This document shows positions 56,348-64,000 of a DNA stretch of 64,000 nucleotides, piece after piece (position 1 is the first letter of the stretch; each line of letters starts with the position of its first letter). Below the pieces are notes generated by a model. It saw nothing but the letters and a program-made list of their open reading frames with translations, was not told the origin of the DNA and did no database searches. Source of the stretch: Bradyrhizobium aeschynomenes (GTDB lineage Bacteria; Pseudomonadota; Alphaproteobacteria; Rhizobiales; Xanthobacteraceae); NCBI RefSeq assembly GCF_013178945.1, contig NZ_JABFDM010000007.1, positions 186,001-250,000 of the forward strand. The letters are read 5' to 3'. The position numbers and the translations under genes were made by a program.

Positions 56348-57226
56348 TCAGACTCGCTTCACGATGTTGCGGCCGAACAGGCCGGCGGGCTTGATGACCA
56401 GGACGGAGATGATCAGCGCCAGCGCGATCGGTAGCTTCATCTCGTTGCCGACATGCGGGATGTATGTTCCGGCCAGATTCTCGAAGATGCCGACCAGGAA
56501 GCCGCCGAGCACCGCGCCGAACGGGCTGGTGAGGCCGCCGAGCACGGCCGCGGCGAAGCCGTAGATCAGAACGCCGCCCATCATGTTGGGCTCGAGGAAC
56601 ACGACCGGGGCGATCAGCATGCCGGCGATCGAGCCGATCGCCGCCGCCATGCCCCAGCCGAGCGCGATCATCCAGGACGTGTTGATGCCGACCAGCCGGG
56701 CCGATTCGGGCACCGCGGCCGCCGCGCGCATGGCGAGCCCGACCCTCGTGTACTGGAAGAAGAAGTACAGGCCGGTCAGCAGCAGCAGAGTGATGCCGAT
56801 CATGCCCGCCTGGTGCGTCGAGATCAGTTGGCTGCCGAGGAAGGGCGAGGAGCCGAACGGCGTCGGATATTGCTTGATGGTGAAGTCCCAGGTCAGTCCG
56901 GCAAACGAGTTGATGATCGAGTACAACGCGATGAAGCCCGCGACCTGGGTCAGGATCGGCGCCTTGGTCAGCGGCTTGAACAGCACGCGCTCGATGGCGA
57001 TGCCGCCGGCGAAGGAGAAGGCCAGCGTCACCACGAAGGCGACCCAATAGGGCAGGCCCCATTGCATCAGCTGCCACGAGATGAACGTGGAGAACATCGC
57101 CATCTCGCCTTGCGCGAAGTTGAGATGGTCGATGGCCTGGTAGATCATCACGACGGCGAGCGCCATGCAGGCGTAGATCGCGCCCGTCGCAATGCCGGCC
57201 AGGACCTGGTTGGTGAAGAGTTCCAT
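56348..57226 (-). CDS. livH: ABC transporter permease (LivH type)
   Basis: 292 residues with about eight hydrophobic helices. It begins MELFTNQVLAGIATGAIYAC and has LNFAQGEMAMFSTFISWQLM (about 34-53), typical of LivH. It forms the transmembrane channel with LivM. It starts 13 bp after the LivF stop. Confidence 0.93.
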   Translation of the reverse strand: MELFTNQVLAGIATGAIYACMALAVVMIYQAIDHLNFAQGEMAMFSTFISWQLMQWGLPYWVAFVVTLAFSFAGGIAIERVLFKPLTKAPILTQVAGFIALYSIINSFAGLTWDFTIKQYPTPFGSSPFLGSQLISTHQAGMIGITLLLLTGLYFFFQYTRVGLAMRAAAAVPESARLVGINTSWMIALGWGMAAAIGSIAGMLIAPVVFLEPNMMGGVLIYGFAAAVLGGLTSPFGAVLGGFLVGIFENLAGTYIPHVGNEMKLPIALALIISVLVIKPAGLFGRNIVKRV

Positions 57227-57239
57227 CGTCCCGCCTCCG

Positions 57240-57953
57240 TTAGTAGCCCAGATATGATTTGCGGACGTTCTCGTCGTTCGCGATGTCTGCGGCCGCGCCC
57301 GACATGACGATTCGTCCGGTCTCGATCACATAGGCCTGGTCGGCGAGCTCCAGCGCGAGCTGCGCGTTCTGCTCGACGACGAGGATCGACACCTTCTCGT
57401 CGCGATTGATCCTGCCGAGAATGCCGAAGAGATCGCGGACCACCAGCGGCGCCAGGCCGAACGACGGCTCGTCGAGCAGCATCAACCGCGGACGCAGCAT
57501 CAGGGCGCGGGCCACAGCCAGCATCTGCTGCTCGCCGCCGGACAACGTGCCGGCCTGCTGGGTGTGACGCTCCTTGAGCTTCGGGAAGTAGGAGTACATC
57601 CGCTCGATGTCGGCGACGATGGCCGCCTTGTCGCCGCGGGTGATGGCGCCGAGCTGCAGGTTCTCCTCCACCGTCATGTTGGTGAAGGTGCCGCGGCCCT
57701 GCGGCACATGCGCGATGCCGAAGCGCACGATGCTCTCGGTCGACTTGTTGTTCAGCGGCTTGCCTTCGAACTCGATCGCCCCGGTCGAGCGCACCATGTT
57801 GCAGATCGCGCGCAGCGTGGTGGTCTTGCCGGCGCCGTTGGCGCCGAGCAGCGTCGTCAGCGAGCCCTCATTGAGCGAGAAGGAGAGGCCGTGCAGGGCC
57901 TGGACCTGGCCGTAATAGGCGCGCAGGTCCTTGACGTTGAGAAGCGCCGTCAT
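57240..57953 (-). CDS. livF: ABC transporter ATP-binding protein (LivF type)
   Basis: 237 residues. Walker A GANGAGKTT (about residue 38), signature LSGGEQQM, Walker B LMLLDEPSFGLAP, and the C-terminal VEQNAQLALELADQAYV. The start overlaps the LivG stop by 4 bp (57950-57953). Confidence 0.94.
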   Translation of the reverse strand: MTALLNVKDLRAYYGQVQALHGLSFSLNEGSLTTLLGANGAGKTTTLRAICNMVRSTGAIEFEGKPLNNKSTESIVRFGIAHVPQGRGTFTNMTVEENLQLGAITRGDKAAIVADIERMYSYFPKLKERHTQQAGTLSGGEQQMLAVARALMLRPRLMLLDEPSFGLAPLVVRDLFGILGRINRDEKVSILVVEQNAQLALELADQAYVIETGRIVMSGAAADIANDENVRKSYLGY

Positions 57954-58747
57954 TGATCCTTGCTCCCGAGATAGGCCTTGATGACGTCGGGATCGGCCTG
58001 CACCTGGGCCGGCGTGCCCTCGGCGAGCTTGCGGCCGAAGTTCAGCGCCACCACATGGTCCGCGATCGACATCACGAGACCCATGTGATGCTCGACCAGC
58101 AGCACAGTGACGTGGCGATCGTCGCGGATGCGGCGGATCAGGTCCCCGAGCACATGGACTTCCTCGTGATTGAGGCCGCCGGCGGGCTCGTCGAGCAGCA
58201 GGATCTTCGGATCGGCGGCGAGCGCGCGCGCCAGCTCGACGCGCTTCTGCGTGCCGAACGGCAGGCCGGACACGGTCTTGTGCGCGACCTCCTCGAGGTT
58301 GAGATAGGCCAGGATCTCGTGAACCTTGGTGTTCACCGAGGTCTCGCTGCGCCGGATCCAGGCGAGCCGCAGCGAATCCGAGATGATGTCGCTGGAGGTG
58401 CGCGCATGCGTGCCGACGCGAACGTTGTCGAGCACCGACAGATTGGGAAACAGCGCGACGTTCTGGAACGTGCGGCCGATGCCGATCTCGGCGATGCGGT
58501 GCGGCGGCCGCTTCAGGATGCTGTGGCCTTCCATCAGGATGTCGCCCGAGCTCGGCTGATAGAGCCGGCTGAGGCAGTTGAACAGCGTGGTCTTGCCGGC
58601 GCCGTTCGGGCCGATGAGGCCGAGGATCTGGCCCTTCTGCATGTCGAACGACACGCCGTTCAGCGCGACGATGCCGCCGAACACGACGCTGACGTCGCGA
58701 ACCGCGAGCAGCGGGGCGTCAGTTTGGGCGAGTTGTGCCTGCGTCAT
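57950..58747 (-). CDS. livG: ABC transporter ATP-binding protein (LivG type)
   Basis: 265 residues. Walker A GPNGAGKTT (about residue 43), the LivG-type signature SGLPFGTQKRVELARALAAD, Walker B LLLDEPAGGLNHEE, and ending VIKAYLGSKDQ. It follows the IclR gene by 66 bp, so the order is iclR-livG-livF-livH-livM-binding protein. Confidence 0.94.
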   Translation of the reverse strand: MTQAQLAQTDAPLLAVRDVSVVFGGIVALNGVSFDMQKGQILGLIGPNGAGKTTLFNCLSRLYQPSSGDILMEGHSILKRPPHRIAEIGIGRTFQNVALFPNLSVLDNVRVGTHARTSSDIISDSLRLAWIRRSETSVNTKVHEILAYLNLEEVAHKTVSGLPFGTQKRVELARALAADPKILLLDEPAGGLNHEEVHVLGDLIRRIRDDRHVTVLLVEHHMGLVMSIADHVVALNFGRKLAEGTPAQVQADPDVIKAYLGSKDQ

Positions 58748-58813
58748 CTCGTCTCGCCCCTCCCGAAATCATTCAGGGACGGACGCGGCGCCAGCCGACC
58801 GCGATGATGCAGG

Positions 58814-59710
58814 CTATCTGATACCCTCGGCAACACGGGCAACTTTTCCTCCTGGCTTCGGCTTTTTATTGGGTTCTTTGTGAGACGATTGGCTCGTCTG
58901 AGTATTCGTCTGATTAGTTTGCGGCGCGAGTCCGCCAAGCGCTGCTTCGATTTTCCTTACCATCGCGACGAGACGAGGTCCAATGTCGGTCAGCAGACGC
59001 TCTTCCGTGAAGCGGAATGCAGGCGCGCCGCAATTGATCGCGTAGGGACCTGTTCCATCGTTGAGCCTGAGCGCGACGCCAACGGCGTGGACGTCGTCCT
59101 GCCACTCGCCGGCCGAGATCGTGAAGCCGTGCCTGGCGACGGTTTCACCGGCGCGCTCGATGCCGTCGCGAATCCTGGGCCAGCGGTTGCCGTAATGCTC
59201 GCGCATCTCGCGCATCAGGACAGTGCGTTCCTCCTCGGGCAGGGCCCAGAGGTATGCCCGGCCCATCGCGGTCGTCGCAATAGGAATGCGCGAGCCCACG
59301 TCGAGCTCGACATTGACCACGCCGTGCCGGCTCTGGCCGATATAGATCATGCTGAGCCGGTCGCGGCCGCCGATCGCCACCGCGCCGCCGGTTTCGCGCA
59401 TCAGCTGCTCGCGGAACGGCTCCGACAGCTGGCGCACGCCGAGATTGGCGAGCGCGGCATAGCCGAGCAGCAGCGCGGACGGTGCGAGCTGATATTTCTC
59501 GAAGCGGGGAACGGGAGTGAGGTAGCCGAGCTTGGTCAGGGTGTATGTCAGGCGCGACACGGTCGGCTTGGGCAGGTTGGTGCGCGCGGCGATCTCCTGG
59601 TTGCCCAGCAGGCCGTCATTGGGCCGGAAAGCCCTGAGCACTTCGAGGCCGCGCGACAACGCAACGACGAAGTTGCGATCGGTCGCAGCTTTCTTCCCTG
59701 GGCGTTTCAT
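58814..59710 (-). CDS. IclR family transcriptional regulator
   Basis: 298 residues. Residues 12-75 are the IclR winged helix (RGLEVLRAFRPNDGLLGNQE, IAARTNLPKPTVSRLTYTLT). Residues 90-255 are the GAF-like effector domain (VAIGGRDRLSMIYIGQSRHG, TTAMGRAYLWALPEEERTVL). A low-complexity tail follows (QTNQTNTQTSQSSHKEPNKK). As the first gene of the Liv operon it probably controls uptake. It faces the 3-hydroxyacyl-CoA dehydrogenase gene, with an inverted repeat between them. Confidence 0.92.
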   Translation of the reverse strand: MKRPGKKAATDRNFVVALSRGLEVLRAFRPNDGLLGNQEIAARTNLPKPTVSRLTYTLTKLGYLTPVPRFEKYQLAPSALLLGYAALANLGVRQLSEPFREQLMRETGGAVAIGGRDRLSMIYIGQSRHGVVNVELDVGSRIPIATTAMGRAYLWALPEEERTVLMREMREHYGNRWPRIRDGIERAGETVARHGFTISAGEWQDDVHAVGVALRLNDGTGPYAINCGAPAFRFTEERLLTDIGPRLVAMVRKIEAALGGLAPQTNQTNTQTSQSSHKEPNKKPKPGGKVARVAEGIR

Positions 59711-59799
59711 GTCATCGGCTGTTGATTGATGAGCCTCGTTGACAACGCTCGTGCTTCAAAATAACCCTGGCTGTCAAGATGTGGAATTAGATTTCGCAC

Positions 59800-59819
59800 T
59801 GCGGAATTGATGTTCGGCA
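59800..59819. promoter_or_regulatory. 20-bp inverted repeat, candidate IclR operator
   Basis: TGCGGAATTGATGTTCGGCA has arms TGC-N-GAA and TTC-N-GCA that mirror each other. It lies 90 bp before the IclR start and 104 bp before the divergent fatty-acid gene. A related half-site GTGGAATT is 20 bp to the left. IclR proteins bind sites of this form; here it is inferred. Confidence 0.5.
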
Positions 59820-59922
59820 GCGGGTAGACGCAAGCACGGCTGATACTCTGCGCAAATGAAGAGCCAAGAATGGGCCGGGACGTTAACCGGCCGCAAAGAA
59901 ACGACATCCCAAGGAGCCTAGC

Positions 59923-62016
<2,094 letters not shown>

Positions 62017-62038
62017 GGCGGCCTGCTCTCTCCACATG

Positions 62039-62135
62039 GTCATTCCGGGGCGCGCGGAGCGCGAGCCCGGAATCCAGAGCTACGACCGGGAGCATGGATT
62101 CCGGGCCTGCGCCTCGCGGCGCATCCCGGAATGAC
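62039..62135. repeat. Palindromic intergenic repeat, family B, copy 5
   Basis: GTCATTCCGGGGCGCGCGGA mirrors CGGCGCATCCCGGAATGAC, around GAGCCCGGAATCC / GGATTCCGGGCC. It lies between the beta-oxidation gene and the acyl-CoA ligase gene. Confidence 0.87.
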
Positions 62136-62164
62136 AGCATCATTTGAGGCAGGCAAGTCGGCGC

Positions 62165-63829
62165 ATGACCCATCCCGGCGAACAGTTCTATCCCGAAGGC
62201 ATCCGTTGGGACATGCCGATCGCGCGCGGCACCTTGCCGGATCTGCTGGCGAAGTCGGTGAACGATTTCGGCGACCGCCATGCGCTCGAATTCCGCGATC
62301 GACCGATCAGCTTCAAGGAGCTATCAACTCTGGTCGATCAGGCCGCAGCCGCGTTCCTGCGCGCCGGCTTCGGCAAGGGGGCCTCGATCGCGCTGTTCCT
62401 CGGCAACTCGCCGGACCATCCGATCAATTTCTTCGGCGCGCTCAAGGCGGGCGCCCGTGTCGTGCATCTGTCGCCGCTCGACGGCGAGATCGCGCTGTCG
62501 CACAAGCTCAGCGATTCCGGCGCACGCATCCTGGTGACGTCGAATTTGTCGGCGCTGCTGCCGATGGCGCTGAAGTTCCTGGCGAAGGGCCTGCTCGACC
62601 GGCTGATCGTCTGCGAGGATGATCATTGGGGCAAGGTCGGCACGCCGCAGACGGCACTGCCCGACAACTCCGCCGTGATCACGCATCGCGCTTTCGCAGA
62701 CGGCGCGGTAGCGCCGGCCGCGTGGCCTGCGATCTCGCCCGACGACATCGCGCTTCTGCAATACACCGGCGGCACCACCGGCCTGCCCAAGGGCGCGATG
62801 CTGACGCATGGCAATCTCACCTCCGCCGTCTCGATCATCGAGATCTGGAGCCGCGCCACGCGGACCCAGCATGACGGCGGCGACCGCGTCATCTGCGTGC
62901 TGCCGCTGTTCCACATCTACGCGCTGACCGTCGTGCTGCTGACCGCGCTGCGCATCGGCAGCCTGGTCTCGCTGCATCAGCGTTTCGATCTCGAGGCCGT
63001 GATGCGCGATATCGAGGTCAAGCGCGCGACCTATTTCCCGGGCGTGCCGACGATGTGGATCGCGATCGCCAACCTGCCCGATCTCGACAAGCGCGATCTG
63101 TCGTCGCTGACCAGCGTCGGCTCGGGCGGCGCGCCGCTGCCGGTCGAGGTCGCACGCATCCTGGAGCGCCGCGTCGGCATGAAGCTGAAGAGCGGCTGGG
63201 GCATGACCGAGACCTGCTCGCCCGGCACCAGCCATCCCAAGGAGGGGCCGGACAAGCCGGGCTCGATCGGCATCGCGCTGCCCGGCATCGAGATGGACGT
63301 CGTGTCGCTCGAGGATCCCTCGAAGGTGCTCGGCATCAACGAGGTCGGCGAGATCCGCGTCAAGGGGCCGAACGTCACCAAGGGCTATTGGAACCGGCCG
63401 GAAGAGTCCGCGCAGTCCTTCGTCGGCGACCATTTCCTGACCGGCGACATCGGCTATGTCGACGCCGATGGCTTCTACTTTCTGGTCGACCGCAAGAAGG
63501 ACATGATCATCTCCGGCGGCTTCAACGTCTATCCGCAGATGATCGAGCAGGCCATCTACACCCATCCTGCCGTTCAGGAGGTGATCGTGATCGGCATTCC
63601 CGATGCCTATCGCGGCGAGGCGGCCAAGGCGTTCATCAAGCTGCGCGACGGCTTCGCTCCGTTCCCGGTCGAGGAGCTCCGCACCTTCCTCACCGGCAAG
63701 CTCGGCAAGCATGAGTTGCCGGCGGCGGTCGAGTTCGTCGACGAGCTGCCGCGCACGCCGGTCGGTAAATTGTCGCGCCACGAATTGCGCCAGCAGCAAT
63801 CATCCACATCTCACAGCCAACACCACTAA
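62165..63829 (+). CDS. Long-chain acyl-CoA ligase-like AMP-binding enzyme
   Basis: 554 residues from MTHPGEQFYPEGIRWDMPIA. P-loop YTGGTTGLPKGAMLTHGNLT is at about residue 200; the later motifs are GWGMTETCSPGTSHPKEGPD, LTGDIGYVDADGFYFLVDRK and GGFNVYPQMIEQAI; the C-terminal catalytic Lys lies in RTPVGKLSRH. It activates fatty or similar acids for the beta-oxidation enzymes coded on both sides. The thiolase gene follows 19 bp later. Confidence 0.9.
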   Translation: MTHPGEQFYPEGIRWDMPIARGTLPDLLAKSVNDFGDRHALEFRDRPISFKELSTLVDQAAAAFLRAGFGKGASIALFLGNSPDHPINFFGALKAGARVVHLSPLDGEIALSHKLSDSGARILVTSNLSALLPMALKFLAKGLLDRLIVCEDDHWGKVGTPQTALPDNSAVITHRAFADGAVAPAAWPAISPDDIALLQYTGGTTGLPKGAMLTHGNLTSAVSIIEIWSRATRTQHDGGDRVICVLPLFHIYALTVVLLTALRIGSLVSLHQRFDLEAVMRDIEVKRATYFPGVPTMWIAIANLPDLDKRDLSSLTSVGSGGAPLPVEVARILERRVGMKLKSGWGMTETCSPGTSHPKEGPDKPGSIGIALPGIEMDVVSLEDPSKVLGINEVGEIRVKGPNVTKGYWNRPEESAQSFVGDHFLTGDIGYVDADGFYFLVDRKKDMIISGGFNVYPQMIEQAIYTHPAVQEVIVIGIPDAYRGEAAKAFIKLRDGFAPFPVEELRTFLTGKLGKHELPAAVEFVDELPRTPVGKLSRHELRQQQSSTSHSQHH

Positions 63830-63848
63830 CAACAACAGGAGGTCGCCC

Positions 63849-64000
63849 ATGACCGATGCCGTCATCGTTTCCACCGCCCGCACGCCGATCGGCAAGGCCT
63901 ATCGCGGCGCGCTCAACGCCACCGGCGGCGCCACGCTGCTGGGCCACGCCATCGGCGAGGCCGTCAAGCGCGCCAAGGTCGATCCGGCCGAGGTCGAGGA
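63849..64000 (+). CDS. Acetyl-CoA acyltransferase (thiolase), 5' part only
   Basis: The first 50 residues are visible before the window ends. MTDAVIVSTARTPIGKAYRG is the standard thiolase opening, and LNATGGATLLGHAIGEAVKR follows. AGGAGG lies 7-8 bp before the ATG. With the two genes before it, this makes a beta-oxidation operon. Confidence 0.88.
   Translation, partial: MTDAVIVSTARTPIGKAYRGALNATGGATLLGHAIGEAVKRAKVDPAEVE

Overview
The window is high-GC DNA with the gene content and intergenic repeat style of a slow-growing rhizobium or close relative (Bradyrhizobium, Rhodopseudomonas; Nitrobacteraceae). The pointers are an MbfA iron exporter behind an Irr-type ICE palindrome, a LuxI of the aryl/branched-acyl homoserine-lactone group (RpaI/BraI/BjaI), many high-affinity transporters for aromatic and amino-acid-like substrates, and dozens of short palindromic repeats between genes. 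No rRNA, tRNA, insertion sequence, phage gene or CRISPR array was seen. The species cannot be fixed from this sequence alone; a Bradyrhizobium is the best guess.

Layout. 0-10 kb: housekeeping and stress genes (partial glutathione transferase, AidB-like acyl-CoA dehydrogenase with an alcohol dehydrogenase, amidase, cytochrome b561, mbfA, a DUF6065-like protein, an exported polyhistidine protein, an epoxide-hydrolase-like enzyme). 10-22.5 kb: a CoA-thioester catabolic module: acyl-CoA synthetase and thiolase leftwards; TetR regulator, SDR, crotonase, feruloyl-CoA-synthase-like ligase, three acyl-CoA dehydrogenases and a nitroreductase rightwards. 23-25.7 kb: a leftward crotonase-like gene, luxR and luxI. 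26.4-33.3 kb: small accessory genes (cyclic-nucleotide-binding membrane protein, stand-alone DUF6537, DUF3307, WYL regulator with a GST-fold gene, PPOX flavoprotein, LysR regulator, hotdog thioesterase). 33.7-37.3 kb: a TRAP transporter with a DUF3237 protein. 38.8-49.7 kb: a second module closely parallel to the p-coumarate (cou) locus of Rhodopseudomonas palustris: crotonase, ligase, SDR, 4-hydroxybenzoyl-CoA-type thioesterase, ABC solute-binding protein, AroE-like protein, ABC permeases and ATPases, MarR regulator. 49.7-59.7 kb: a glycerate kinase, three paralogous solute-binding proteins, and a Liv-type ABC operon headed by an IclR regulator. 59.9-64 kb: the fused enoyl-CoA hydratase/3-hydroxyacyl-CoA dehydrogenase, a fatty-acyl-CoA ligase and the start of a thiolase.

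How it fits together (inference). Two paralogous ligase/crotonase/SDR modules, one next to a TetR gene and one near a MarR gene, look built to take up phenylpropanoids such as p-coumarate or ferulate, activate them to CoA esters and shorten the side chain. The LuxI type encoded between them is known in relatives to use aryl-CoA or branched acyl-CoA as acyl donor. The same CoA intermediates could therefore feed both catabolism and signalling. The crotonase homologue just upstream of luxR lacks both usual catalytic glutamates, which makes it the most puzzling part of that unit.

Other structure worth attention: two near-identical 26-bp palindromes around the WYL/GST intergenic region, one lying inside a 41-codon ORF that overlaps the GST gene; a multi-hairpin element near 38.5 kb with a 19-bp closing stem; and five families of palindromic intergenic repeats.
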